A stretch of 64,000 bases of DNA from Diphasiastrum complanatum (GCA_029204225.1 CM055104.1:40289846-40353845); one strand, 5' to 3'; shown: positions 1-13,379, counted from the first letter of the stretch. Numbers and translations are program-made. Notes: generated by a model not told the origin, from the sequence alone.

Positions 1-876
<876 letters not shown>

Positions 877-1164
877 CCATCGCTGGACAGTTAGCCATTA
901 ACCCTTATAAATTCTCAAAGGATACGAGAAAGAAGCTCCTCCTATCCATCGCTGGACATCATGGTAAATACAAAGTATGATGGTGAATAAACTTGCCTCC
1001 AAATAGGGACATATAGACCATCGCTGGTCAGGATCATACACTATGCATTTACAACAATTTGCATTGAGAAAGGAGGCCGACTGTCCATTGCTGGATAGCG
1101 GCTAGCTTCATGAAAAAGGAGTAAGCAATAGGCAAGAAAATAGAGTGTCCCTCCATCGCTGGCC
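877..1164 (+). repeat. Array of five mini-hairpin motifs, about 69-bp period
   Basis: The 12-mer CCATCGCTGGAC or a close variant occurs at 877, 946, 1018, 1085 and 1153, that is, at intervals of 69, 72, 67 and 68 bp. Most copies sit in a short inverted repeat of the form GTCCA-TCGC-TGGAC. At 1018 both arms have changed together (GACCA and TGGTC), keeping the pairing. The roughly 55-bp spacers do not resemble one another. This is unlike an ordinary tandem satellite, where the whole unit would be conserved. Function unknown. Confidence 0.75.
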
Positions 1165-1911
1165 AAGTAAGCAAGATTGAGTAGTTATGTATTGGGATAG
1201 GTGGTCAGTATGCCATCCTTATCGATTGAACTCACAAATGTGAAAAATTGCCTACATTGGCAAATCTAGCCATGTAGAATATTGTACATTTTGTCAATAT
1301 TGTTTGTTGGTTACTTGAATGGCCAAAGTGCCACTTGTACATACACACCTAAAGTAGGTTACCACGAGTCAAGAGGAGTGGCTGTGTCTATTTGGTAGTG
1401 ATCCCTACTTTGTAGGATCTAGACCATGATTTATGATGAGATTTGTACCTACCATGCACCTACCAAGCATGACTCTTGGATCTAGGCTAGGGTTTTCACA
1501 TTAGGGCAAAAAAGTGGAGTCTACTTCCTTATTACATGCTGGATTCTCACCTAACTTTGCAAAGGAACTGTGTTTTACTATGTATTCCCATTCTCCATAG
1601 TGAGAAGATAGAAACTTTTTGGAGCCTCAAGGAGAAACTCGAGTTTCCTCTCATTGTATGGTGATTACTCTTGATTTCCAATGAAACCCAGCTTTGGCAC
1701 TTTGTAAACACTGTCTACAGGCCGTACTACAGCCTTATTTCCACACGTGTGGAGTTGGATTATACTATTTGATCAATGCTTTGATTGTCTCTACTTGTTT
1801 CCTATCAAGCTGCTAAACTAGATCTTGTTTTCTGATGACTAGTTTCTGATAGATTGTTTAACAAGCATACAATCACCTTGTGGATCATTCAAAGATCCAT
1901 TTATGGTCCTT
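1165..1911. other. Noncoding DNA, possibly degraded LTR or leader
   Basis: No open frame of note. A palindrome CACACGTGTG lies at 1742-1751, a motif that recurs in the recognisable copia LTRs of this window, so this stretch may be the worn LTR or leader of the gag fragment that follows. No LTR boundary or primer-binding site is visible. Confidence 0.35.
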
Positions 1912-3252
1912 AGTACTGTTGGAAAGTGAGGATGGAGTCACTAATGGTGCTCCAGGATCTTTATGAGTTTATAATAGATGATGAAGATGAACCTCTAGGT
2001 GCACAGGAATTAGTGAGATACAAGAAGAGGTCTAGGCTTGCACTTCACTGTATTAAGATGAATGTAAGCAATGATCTTTTAAGGGAAGTATCATCATGTA
2101 AGAGTGCTGAAGAGGCTTGGGAATCTTTAAAATCTATCTATGAGTCTAGTAACACTTCGAGGGTTCTCATGCTTAGGAATCAGATTCTACAAAGCATGAA
2201 GAGGAGTGATGAGAGTGCACAAGATTATGTGCTAAGAATCAAGTCTCTCAATAGGGAGTTAGCTTCCATTGGAGAGAAGATTTGAAGATAGTGAGCTTGT
2301 TCAGATTGTCCTCAATGGTCTAGGGAGTGGCTTTACAAATTTGGTCCAAAGGTTTGCAATCCAAGACACTTTGCCTACTATAGAAAAGCTACACAGTGTA
2401 TTAGTAGCTGAAGAGTGTAGGATGTTGCATACCAATGCAAGAATGAATGCTATTTCTCTACAGGATGGTGATGAGAAAGCTAATTTCTCATTCAAAAGCA
2501 AGAAAAAGACCAATGGCAAGAAGAAGCACTTCAAGGAGACCAAGGAGGAGGATGAGGCTTCAAGCTCAAAGGGCAAGATCAAAGACAAGTCCAAGTACAA
2601 ATGTTTTCTATGTGGAAAGAAAGGACATTTTGCATCAGAATGTCTCAAGAAGAAGAAGGTACAAGAGAGCAAACAAAGCAAAATTGCACATCAAGAGGAG
2701 GAGGAGGATGAAGAGTCATCCTTGATGGTTTCCAACAAACCACCATCGTCCAAGAGCAACACCAATGATTCTTGGTGGATTGATAGTGGGGCAAATTCCC
2801 ACATGACATATCAAAAGGACATATTCTCCACCTTACTTTCTTACAATGACTTACATAGATCAATCTATACTGCAAGTAGTCAAGAATGTAAGATAAGTGG
2901 AATAGGAACAATTCCCTTGTATGTGGGATCATCCAAAAGGATGAATCTTGATAATGTTCTTTATGTTTTTAAGTTAACCAAAAATTTGCTTAGTGTTGGC
3001 CAGTTAATGGATAATGGCCTAGATGTACAATTTAAGCATGGAGTTTGTTCCATCCTTAGAAATGATGAATGTATAGCCAAAGGCTTTAAGCAAGGTAGAT
3101 TGTTTAAGCTTGATGCTAATATTGCAGTGGAGAGTGTTAACTTGGCAAAGGTGGAGTTATCAAAGGTGAAACTGTGGCACAAAAGGTTGGGCCACCCCAA
3201 CTACAAAGCCATGGAATCTATGGTTGCAAAGGAGCTTGCAGTTGGACCCTAT
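1912..3252 (+). pseudogene. Ty1/copia gag-protease-GAG-pre-integrase fragment
   Basis: Relic of a copia polyprotein. It begins inside gag at a WKVRMES motif shared with the other copies, runs through the UBN2-like gag domain (EAWESLKSIYESS region), a CCHC zinc knuckle (CFLCGKKGHFASEC) at about 2608-2649, and the retropepsin active site WWIDSGANSHM near 2775. It ends in the GAG-pre-integrase domain at LWHKRLGHPNYKAM. A frameshift lies at about 2269-2285, where the reading frame changes. Integrase catalytic core, RT and RNase H are absent. The end at about 3250 falls where segment A of a local duplication begins. The protease aspartate is intact, but the fragment has no LTR and cannot be active. 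Confidence 0.9.
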
Positions 3253-4672
<1,420 letters not shown>

Positions 4673-4775
4673 GCGATGGACTTGCTTCATTCACTATTTG
4701 TTTTGATGAAGTTTGCTGTAACTTACATTCTGAAGTGCGATGGACCTGCTCTATGCATTTTTGTGGAGATGTTTG
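4673..4775. repeat. Half-motif array, left part, interrupted by the copia insertion
   Basis: GCGATGGAC, the reverse complement of the core of the 877-1164 motif, occurs at 4673 and 4737. The next copy is at 10646, right of the retrotransposon. Subtracting the element and one target duplication puts that copy 62 bp after 4737, matching the 64-bp spacing of the first two. The copia element therefore inserted into a pre-existing periodic array. Confidence 0.65.
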
Positions 4776-5424
4776 TGTGAAAGATTCAACTAGTTTCATC
4801 ACATTTTGCAATATTTCCATATTTGGCATATTGAGGCCAAAACTTGTTTTAGACTTAGAGGTTGACTTTTCAAAGTTCATTAGTCTAAATTTCATTTGAA
4901 TAAACACTTTTTGAAAGTGTCAGAAAGTTAGAATGCGAGTTTGAGTAGATTCAACTTGAATAGTTGGGTACATTGAATCTAGACCCAACATTAGTAGGGT
5001 TAGCATTTGGGTGGGAAAGCCAAGTGGCCAAATAGGGTTTGTCCCTGCTATAAAAGGATGTAACTCTTGGAGAGAGCAATCTTCTCTCTTCTCTATCTCA
5101 TTTTGTGCTTATACATGGTTCTCTTGGGTTCTACTATCCATTGGTGCACTATCTTGGTGATTGCTTGCAATTCTATGTGTAAAATGATCTATATTTGTTA
5201 TTTTTGGATCCACACGTGTGAAATACATTAGCTTGCTGGTTTGGTATGGACAACAATAGCACATAATCATTTCATTCAAGTTTGATCAAGTTCTATTGGT
5301 GTTTGCATCTCAATTTGTGTGTAGATGCTGATTTTTCTACATTGGTGAGATTGGTAGTGTATTTCTCTTTCTAACCAAAGATCATTCAAGTAGATTGGAT
5401 CTTAAGGATCTACAATCTTTCACA
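4776..5424 (+). repeat. 5' LTR of the 4776-10617 copia element
   Basis: Starts TGTGAAAG and ends CTTTCACA. A likely core promoter TATAAAAGG lies at about 5050. A palindrome CACACGTGTG sits at 5211-5220; its counterpart in the 3' LTR has become CACACATGTG at 10404-10413. Confidence 0.96.
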
Positions 5425-5436
5425 TGGTATCAGAGC
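5425..5436 (+). promoter_or_regulatory. Primer-binding site, initiator tRNA-Met
   Basis: TGGTATCAGAGC directly abuts the 5' LTR. It is complementary to the 3' end of plant initiator methionine tRNA, the usual primer for copia minus-strand synthesis. Confidence 0.95.
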
Positions 5437-6023
5437 TTGTTTTTCAGGTTATGAAGGAGGAAATCAGATCTATCAATGATTTGGTGAAGATATCAAGTCT
5501 AGAGCATGCTAGAGAGGATTCTACACCAAAATCGGATTTTTTCTTTTGTAGATTGGATCTTTTGTAGATCAAAACACTAAATAGGTCAATATACTTGTTC
5601 AATTCCGATTTTTTAATTCACATACTGGATTTGGCCGATTTTTGGATCATTGGATCAACCTAAGTGGTGGCTTATAGATTGCATATCAAATTTTCAGCAT
5701 TTGCATGTAGATTTGGAATAGTCAATTTTTTGTGATTTTATCAAAACCCTAATTTTGATTGGATCTCTAGATAGTGAGGTTGCTGGACTTAATTTGAGTG
5801 TGTTTCAATTTTAGGAAGTGGCAAAAGTCATTAGATTGAGGATAGATCATAGGTTGATCAAGATTCCATGATTCTATGTGTTGATTTGCTTGGATAAGTG
5901 CTAGAAGAGAATTTGTGAGATAGTTTCAAATCTTGGTGATTTCTTTTGAAAGCATTTGTTGTTGTTCAAAGGAGTGCTTTGTGCATTGAAGCAGGTTGAA
6001 AGAGAAGATCTAGTCATTGCTAC
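5437..6023 (+). other. Untranslated leader of the copia element
   Basis: About 590 bp between the PBS and the gag start codon at 6024. No open frame. This is where copia genomic RNA carries its leader. Confidence 0.7.
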
Positions 6024-7705
6024 ATGGCAACTGACAAAATTTTCAGAATTCACACATGTGGGGAATGACCACAAGTATGATGGATCTAATTAAGCTTTGT
6101 GATTAGCACAATAACCTAATTCTAGATTGATTAGAAAATCTAGTTCAGAAGAAATGGCTTAACCACAATCCAGCATGCTAAGCAACTGAATATGATAGCA
6201 ATGAATCAATAATGAACAAAAGTACAAGATATCAGTGTATAAGCATTAGCTTCAACACGAGTTAGAGAGAGAAAGATAGAGAGATAACAAGCAAAATAGT
6301 TTAGATCCAAAATGGCATGAGGTAGCTACAAAACTTTGGTTCTTCGTCATTGATTGTGAGGAGAGCTACACATATTTATGGAGTTTGAGGTAGCTCGAGG
6401 TAGAACTACATCCATTAATTCCAAAATGACATCTAGAGTCTATGTGACATTTGTCACTTGCCATGCATGAAATTCTACCAACTTTTTACAAGTGTGCTAG
6501 TTCTAACTAACAAAGTACAAATCATCATGCATGTGTCCATTACACTTTGTGCATGCCTTGCATGTCACTATGGATCACTTACAATCAATGCATGTGAATT
6601 GCCACAAGTTTCTACAAGCATGACTTTGCTAATTCTATGTCTACATACTATATGCAAGTTGTATTCTTCAATCTAGACATTACATAACCATGTAGCTCGA
6701 GTTCTATGTAGGCCAAACTTGGCATTTTGCATTTATGAGCTACATACTTGCATGGTACAACATTTGTAGCAAGCCAAGAAATCAATATGGATTGTTTTTT
6801 CAATTTTAACAACAACCTCAATTGGAGTCATGTTGGAAACCAATGATAGGCTTACCTCAAGTAGCTATTCATTGTGGAAAGTGAGGATGGAGTCACTTCT
6901 TGAGATGAATGATGTTTTGGATATTGTTGTAGGTTTGCAGGAGAGACCACCAACACAACAAGTTCAATTGAGGTATGACAAGAGGGCCAAGAAGGCTCTA
7001 CACATGATAAAGATGAATGTTACCAATGAACTTCCCAAGGAAGTTGGTAAGTGCACATCATCTTTGGAAGCTTGGAATTCATTGAAGAAGCTTTATGAAT
7101 CCATGTCTACTTCTAGAGTGTTGACTCTAAGAAGGCAAATCTTTTCTTGTTTACAAAAGAATGAAGAAAGTCCAAGTACTTTCGTTTTGAGAATGAAAGC
7201 ATTGAATGATGAGTTAGCTTGCATAGATGAAAACATTAAGGAAGGAGAGCTTATTCAAGTGATTCTTAATGGCTTGTTGGATGCTCATGCTAACATTGTT
7301 CAAAGTATTGCTATTCAAAAGACTTTGCCAAGTTTGATGGATCTTCAAGAGATCTTGATCAATGAGGAATATAGGCTTCAAGCAAGAGGTGGATCTACAT
7401 CGACACTTCAAGAGGATGCTATGTTCACAAAGGGCAAAATCAAGGGCAAAACCAAAATTAAGTGGTCTAAAGGGCAAGATCAAGTGGATGCTTGTTCAAG
7501 TGGCAAAAAGAAGGATAGATCAAAGCTCAAGTGCTTCTATTGTGGCATCAAAGGACACTTTGCAAGTGAGTGCTACAAGAAGAAGAGAGATCAAGGAGAC
7601 AAGCAAGGTAATCTTACTCTTAATGAGGATGGTTTGGATGTTCAAGATGCAAATGATGATGCTTTTGTGATGTCTTCATGTATGCTTGCTATGATGGAGA
7701 TCTAG
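6024..7705 (+). pseudogene. Copia gag, split by a solo LTR
   Basis: The structural gag gene. The start codon is ATG at 6024-6026; five bases later the frame is interrupted by an antisense LTR (6032-6811) and resumes at about 6817. Downstream the frame is open to 7705: the UBN2-type gag domain (YSLWKVRMES, then EAWNSLKKLYES and LNDELACIDE), a basic linker, and a CCHC zinc knuckle (CFYCGIKGHFASEC) for nucleic-acid binding. Another copia copy (28183) begins gag with a similar Met-Ala-Ser stretch, which supports the start choice. The frame stops at 7703-7705, one frame away from the protease remnant. Confidence 0.9.
6032..6811 (-). mobile_element. Antisense solo LTR nested in gag
   Basis: About 780 bp that begins TGACAAAATTTTC and ends TTTTAACA on the plus strand, so on the minus strand it reads TGTTAAAA to TTTTGTCA. 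It matches, in reverse, the LTR at 44574-45347 along its length. It is flanked by GCAAC (6027-6031) and ACAAC (6812-6816), a target duplication with one mismatch. No internal region or second LTR is present, so it is a solo LTR left by LTR-LTR recombination. CACACATGTG lies at 6051-6060. Confidence 0.92.
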
Positions 7706-8453
7706 ATCCTTGGTGGATTAATAGTGGAGCAAGTTCACACATGACCTTTCACAAAGAGTACTTCACTTCTTTCCAAGTTCCTTAAGTAATGTCAAGCATG
7801 TTTGTGAGTCTTGTGCTTTGTCTAACTCACATAGGCTACCTTATACTAGATCTATTTCTAGATCTACAAATATTCATGGATTTACTACAATTAGCAATAG
7901 TGGAGCTAAGATGTCTGTAACATTCATTGATGATTTTAGTAGATTTTGCTGGATCTATCTACTAAAGAGCAAGGATGAAGTGTATGATGTCTTTGTCAAG
8001 TTCAAGAATGCAAGGGAGAACCAATTTTCCACAAAGATCAAGTGCTTAAGAGGTGACAATGGTGGTGAGTACATATCTAACAAGTTCATGACTTTTTGTG
8101 ATGAGCATGAGATCAAGAGGGAGTATACAACATCAAGGACCCCACAACCAAATGGAGTGGCTGAAAGGAAGAATAGGACTTTATGTGAAAGTGATAAAAC
8201 TATGAGGTTAAGTGCTAATCTTGACAAACCATTTTGGGATCAAGCTTTGTTGTGTGCCAATTTCTTGTGGAATAGGTGGCCGAGTGCTATTTTGGATGGA
8301 AGGACACCTTTTGAGATGCTATTCAAAAGGAGGCCGAGTGTCAACTTTCTAAGAACCTTTGGATGCACATGCTATGTCAGCATTACTCTTGATGATAGGA
8401 CCAGGAGGATCCATCTTCAAGAAGAGGTATTTTTGTTGGATATAGTGAGGTGA
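7706..8453 (+). pseudogene. Copia protease stub and integrase relic
   Basis: A protease remnant shows WWINSGASSHM at about 7711. The catalytic Asp of the DSG triad is replaced by Asn (AAT at 7720-7722). After FTSFQVP the frame stops and a deletion removes most of the protease to GAG-pre segment. Integrase resumes near 7790 (CESCALSNSHR zinc-binding remnant) and its core keeps all three acidic residues: Asp in FIDDFSR, Asp in RGDNGGEYIS, Glu in PNGVAERKNR. The frame closes at 8453 by a frameshift into the RT frame. Confidence 0.88.
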
Positions 8454-9328
8454 GTAAAGCCTATAAGGTTTACATTCCTTCTACTAACAAAGTGATTGTT
8501 GGTAGAGATGTTATTTTTGATGAGGGAAACATTTCAAAGGTGTCTTCAAGCATGATTGATGGTAGAGTGGATGGATCTAACATTCTTGATGTTGATGAGA
8601 AGGATCTTACTTTGGATGGTGGTGATGATGGACCTTCATTAAGTCAAAAGCCAAGGAGAACATCAAGAGAAAGACAAGTACCTTCAAGGCTCACATTTGA
8701 TCAAAAGGATAAGCAAGTAGTTTCTAGAAATTATGTTGCTTTCCTAACCTCTTTGGACAAGCCTACAAGTGTAGATCAAGCAAGGAAAGAAGAGGAGTGG
8801 ATCCAAGCAATGGTTCTTGAGTATGAAGCTCTTATGAAGAATGGAACATGGATTTTGGTGGAGTTGCCTAAGGACATGAAAGCTATTGGATGCAAATGGA
8901 TCTTCAAGGTGAAGGCAAACCAAGATGGATCTATCAACAAGTACAAGGCAAGGTTAGTGGCAAAAGGATATGCTCAACAACAAGGAATTGACTATGATGA
9001 GACCTTTGCACCCGTGGCAAAGATGGTAATCATTCGAGTCATCATTTCACTTGCTACACTATATGGATGGGATCTATGGCAAATGGACATTTCAAATGCA
9101 TTCTTGAATGATGATCTTGAGGAGGAAGTGTACATGGAGCAACCCGAGAGCTACATTTCATCAACAAAGCTAAATCATGTGTGTCTTCTACAAAAGAGTT
9201 TGTATGGCGTTAAGCAAACACCAAGGAGTTGGTATGCTAAGCTTAACACTGTTTTACTCTCTCAAGGCTTTATTATGAGTGAGTATGATCATTCACTTTA
9301 TTATAGGTATCTATCTAATCATTACTAG
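8450..9328 (+). pseudogene. Copia reverse transcriptase, YVDD segment deleted
   Basis: Integrase tail followed by RT. Visible RT landmarks are CKWIFKVK, YKARLVAKGYAQ, ETFAPVAKM, the motif-A stretch QMDISNAFLN with its Asp, and LYGVKQTPRSWY. The frame stops after DHSLYY. The next open frame already shows the post-RT ITRPDLSY motif, so the catalytic YVDD box and surrounding palm residues have been deleted. The copy cannot code for a working polymerase. Confidence 0.9.
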
Positions 9329-9974
9329 ACCTGATCTAAGCTATTGTGTTGGAAGATTGAGTCAATTCATGCAAGATCCTAGTGAGGAGCATTGGAAGCT
9401 AGGAAAGCGAGTTTTGAGGTACATCATTGGAACTCAAGGTTTTGGCATATTGTATGAGGGATCATCACCTAATCTTTTTGGATTTTCAGATTCGGACTAT
9501 GCTGGAAATGTGATGGATAGGAAATCCATTAGTGCTTATTGTATTTTCATAGGTGATGGAGCTATATCATGGATGTCAAAGAAACAAGCCACTATCTCAT
9601 TATCATCTAGTGAGGCCGAGTACAAAGCTCTTACACATTGCACAAAGGAGATGGTATGGATCAAGAGGATGATCAAGGATCTTCACTTGCTGGATTTTTC
9701 AGAGAGCCCAATCATCTTTTGTGACAATCAATCAGCCCAAAGAATGGCATCCAATCCTATCTTTCATGCTAGGAGCAAGCATATTGAGATACAATATCAT
9801 TTTGTGAGGGAGCAAGTCATTGCAAAGGAGGTGGAGCTTCAACATGTGTCTTCAAGGGAATGTGTAGCTGATATTTTCACCAAAGCATTGGTAAAAGACT
9901 TGTTTTTGAAGCATAGGACTTCACTTGAAGTTTTATCAAAGTCTATGCTAAAACTAGTTGAAGAGGGAGTGTGA
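9279..9974 (+). pseudogene. Copia RNase H domain
   Basis: Begins after the RT deletion at about 9325 with ITRPDLSYCVGRLSQF. RNase H landmarks in order: SDSDYAG (Asp), SSSEAEYKAL (Glu), FCDNQSAQ (Asp), then ARSKHIEI and VADIFTKAL. All acidic residues are present. The frame ends at the polypurine tract. This is the best-preserved domain of the element. Confidence 0.92.
9960..9969 (+). promoter_or_regulatory. Polypurine tract
   Basis: GAAGAGGGAG immediately before the 3' LTR, the expected plus-strand primer site. Confidence 0.9.
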
Positions 9975-10617
9975 AAGATTCAACTAGTTTCATCACATTT
10001 TGCAATATTTCTATATTTGGCATATTGAGGCCAAAACTTGTTTTAGACTTAGAGGTTGACTTTTCAAAGTTCATTAGTCTAAATTTCATTTGAATAGACA
10101 CTTTTTAAACTGTGGGAAAGTTAGAATGCGAGTTTGAGTAGATTCAATTTGAATAGTTGGGTACATTGAATCTAGACCCAAAATTAGTAGGGTTAGCATT
10201 TGGGTGGAAAAGCCAAGTGGCCAAATAGGGTTTGGACCTGATATAAAAGGATGTAACTCATGGAGAGAGCAATCTTCTCTCTTCTCTATCTCATTTCATG
10301 CTTATACATGGTTCTCTTGGGTTCTACTATCCATAGGTGCACTATCTTGGCGATTGCTTGCAATTCTATGTGTAGAATGATCTATATTTGCTATTTTTGG
10401 ACCCACACATGTGAAATACATTAACTTGTTGGTTTTGTACGAACAGCAACAGTACATAATCATTTCATTCAAGTTTGATCAAGTTCTATTGGTGTTTGCA
10501 TCTCAATTTGTGTGTAGATGCTGATGTTTCTACATTGGTGAGATTGGTAGTGTATTTCTCTTTCTAACCAAAGATCATTCAAGTAGATTGGATCTTAAGG
10601 ATCTGAAATCTTTCACA
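9970..10617 (+). repeat. 3' LTR of the 4776-10617 copia element
   Basis: Starts TGTGAAAGATTC and ends TTTCACA, followed by GTTTG, the right target duplication. TATAAAAGG lies at about 10238. Confidence 0.96.
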
Positions 10618-11131
10618 GTTTGCATAAATTATAGCTACCAAAAGTGCGATGGACTTCCATCGCTGTCCACAGATTTTTATGATGATGAAAGCATTGATAA
10701 TAACTTTGCTTGTCTCTATGAATACACTTCGTAGTAGGTCACCCTTAGTGATTATGCTCATATCCCGACGTGATGAGGATTATTATAACACAAGATGTAT
10801 GTGCTCAGTTAGATGAATGATAAGCATGAAGGTTGCTGATGTCTAAAAACTAGCTTATATGTAAAGCACAAATGGTTATGATTGTTGATAACTATAGTGA
10901 TTTGAATGAAAGAGAAATGCGTACACCTTACTACTTTCTACATTCAAGTAAAAGTCGGTTCTGAAGTTTATTACTCCATTATCTCGTGACGCACGAATAC
11001 TGGCTGACAATTCAATTTTACTTACTTTTGAGTTAAACACTGCTGCAAGATAATGCCATAAAATAAAGATTACACTACCATTAATCAGTCACTTTCGGTG
11101 TTGAATCAATAGTACAAAAATAGGATTTTGC
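10618..11131. repeat. Right part of the interrupted motif array and flank
   Basis: Contains GCGATGGA-CT-TCCATCGC at 10646-10663, a perfect 8-bp inverted repeat that joins the two orientations of the motif seen at 4673 and 877. No gene seen in the remainder. Confidence 0.55.
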
Positions 11132-11427
11132 TTGAAACATTGGAAGATGGGTAGCCCACAAGAAATCACCTCACCCCGCATTCAGGAGTTCTATGATGCT
11201 ATATGGAAAGGTAGTATCACTCCATACTACTATCTTGGGAACGACACTTTCTACGTAAATGGTTTTTTGAAGTTATCAGCTGAAAAAATAATTACTTTTT
11301 ATACTGAAATTATTTATAATTATAGTTATTTAATCCTTGGAAAGTTGTTTTGGTTAATAGTAAAAGTGCAGCCTATATAAGTAAGCCGTGGATGTTTTCA
11401 GAGTTTGATTTTGACGAGCTTGAATAG
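11132..11427 (+). other. Short open frame and possible terminal exon
   Basis: An 82-codon frame (11132-11380) with no recognised domain. At 11395-11401 there is GTTTTCAG followed by 26 bases ending in TAG, which could be the last exon of a lost gene. Support is weak. Confidence 0.2.
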
Positions 11428-12012
11428 CATGGATTTTCCTAGGCCTTCAAGTGTTCGGACTCCCCAATAAGTTACATGGGATGTTCGTGGGACTAGCATG
11501 GCACAGATCTGTCCTAGTACTCGACGCTGTGGTCAAAATCACGTCTTTGTACTTGTGCATGGATAAATAGCCTCTTACGTGTTTATACTATTTTGTGAGC
11601 TGAATACATTCTTTTTGATCTTGCACTGATCAGTATGGCATTTGCCCTAATACAGTTTTTTGATTCAAGGGCAGAATGTATTGCTAGTTATAAGATGCAT
11701 GATTGGGAAGACTGGACGAATGTTTTGTTATTGTATTCAAGCTGATAAAGTAGTGAATCTTGTTTCGGACATGGATAACAACTAATGTTCAGTTCTGACA
11801 CCTGCCCTCACTTAACTAACTCGTGTGGTTTGGTTTTGTGGAATGGTGGGAGGCAACAGTTGGGTGTCCTAAAACTTGCTTCACTTTTTGGTACTATGTA
11901 TTGTAAGACTTTATACAGCTATATTTTAACCTGTTATGCTATAAATTGAAGGGTTCAAAGGGTTTGGTCTTGACTTGTCAAGAGGGACTATGTGATGTTC
12001 TGTTACTCTCTC
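11428..12012. repeat. Duplicated noncoding segment, copy B
   Basis: Diverged copy of segment A (alignment clear from 11628). It ends in CTCTCTC at 12006-12012, exactly where copy A has a 101-bp CT tract. Confidence 0.75.
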
Positions 12013-12015
12013 AAA

Positions 12016-12060
12016 GCATCTTTTAAAGATGCCAACCCGACTACCTTTTGGCCAAGGTAG
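12016..12060. other. Two adjacent perfect hairpins
   Basis: GCATCTTT-T-AAAGATGC (12016-12032) is followed by CTACCTT-TTGGCC-AAGGTAG (12041-12060). Both stems are perfect. They lie just after the duplicated segment. Confidence 0.7.
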
Positions 12061-12124
12061 TACCAAACCTTTACCTTTACTTGTATTTTATGGCTAATAA
12101 GGTGTGTTTTATGATGTAGTCCAC

Positions 12125-12990
12125 AAGCTGGTTTCACGATGCTATTTCTCTTGGTTATGGGGAGCCCCTTCCTCCTCCCAACCCTTTTGTTCAGACTATC
12201 ATTTGTTGCATGAAGAAAGTTGTTGATGTTACGAACTTATTACTTCTTATGATAAAGCTACTTGTGATGCTATTGGACCTAATGATAAGATCTTTTGTCT
12301 TGTTGACTTGATGACTACTGTGGATTGGATCTAAATATATATGGATTTCATAAAAAAGAAGGAAACATTAAGCATGGTTGAAAAAGTCTTTATGGATCTC
12401 TCTAACTATGTTGAACGTATTGTTGTTGAAGAAAAATTTTGCAATTTACATATACGAAAGATATTTGCCTGTTTGGAAAAAGAAAATGGTGACCTTTTCG
12501 TTGATACCCCTACCCCTACCTCACCTCATACTTTAATTTTTACTGAAGATCTTGATGATGATAGTTCATCTCAGCTGAAATCTTTCTCTCAAGAAATCTG
12601 CGAAGTAGACAACCAGTTTGCCTTTGAATTCTGCCAATCCAAAAGTTGCCAAGTACCTTTGGTACCTAGTCGTACAATTGAATTTAAATCTGCCAAGTCT
12701 GCGTATAAGCTTTGGAGAGCCTTTCTTTTGATAATGTTTTGGCACCCATTTCTGTTGAACTCTGGATTGCTCTTACACATCTTACTAAAGCTGAAGTTCA
12801 GTTCTGCAAGCTTGATTCTTTGCATAAGAAACCCTCCTTTGATACACCTATTGCATTTGATACTGTCATCAAGATAAGTAGATTTGAACCTACTAGATAT
12901 CCTTCTGAGCAAACCTGGGCAAGAATCAGAGGCCACTTTGAGACTGGCTTCAATATGATGAACCTACATCAAGCTAGAATATGGAACTAA
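12125..12990 (+). pseudogene. Unrecognised coding relic with frameshifts
   Basis: Codon-like sequence continues across several frames. One frame at about 12130-12230 reads FHDAISLGYGEPLPPPNPF; another runs 12230-12333; a third is 12341-12715 (acidic, Ser-rich, with FTEDLDDDSSS); the last is 12712-12990 (LAPISVELWIALTHLTKAE, then PTRYPSEQTWARIRGHFET). The way each frame picks up where the previous stops suggests one ancient gene with indels. I do not recognise the family. A further frame at 13078-13230 may belong to it; the CT tract follows. Confidence 0.4.
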
Positions 12991-13227
12991 AAAAGGCCCT
13001 TTTTTAAGTGTAGATGTGGCAACAAATGTAAAAACAATTCTTCTATCATTTGATTTGATCATGCTATCTGGTATATCATGAAAAACCTTGTCAAATTCTT
13101 CCCTGATGCTTCTATAAAGAACCAATTCAATGCCTTCTTTCTTTGGCTTCATAAGCCTGTTAGAGATGTTGTCAAATCCCACCTTGCCTTTATGTACATC
13201 AGACAACATACGATTCAAGCCGCCATT

Positions 13228-13379
<152 letters not shown>

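Larger units (their letters stand above)
4776..10617 (+). mobile_element. Ty1/copia LTR retrotransposon, complete ends, defective
   Basis: A 5.84-kb element bounded by two LTRs of about 649 and 648 bp that begin TGTGAAAGAT and end ATCTTTCACA-like. It is flanked by the 5-bp target duplication GTTTG (4771-4775 and 10618-10622). PBS and polypurine tract lie directly inside the LTRs. The internal order is gag, protease, integrase, RT, RNase H, as in copia. It is disabled: gag is split by a solo LTR, frameshifts separate the domains, most of the protease to GAG-pre region is deleted, and RT has lost its YVDD segment. Roughly thirty substitutions are visible between the two LTRs (about 95 percent identity by eye), so the insertion is not recent. 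Confidence 0.97.

Noticed and set aside
877-1164. CRISPR-like regular spacing of a short repeat
   Set aside because: The repeat is only 12-14 bp, spacers exceed 50 bp, there is no leader or cas gene, and the DNA is plant nuclear.
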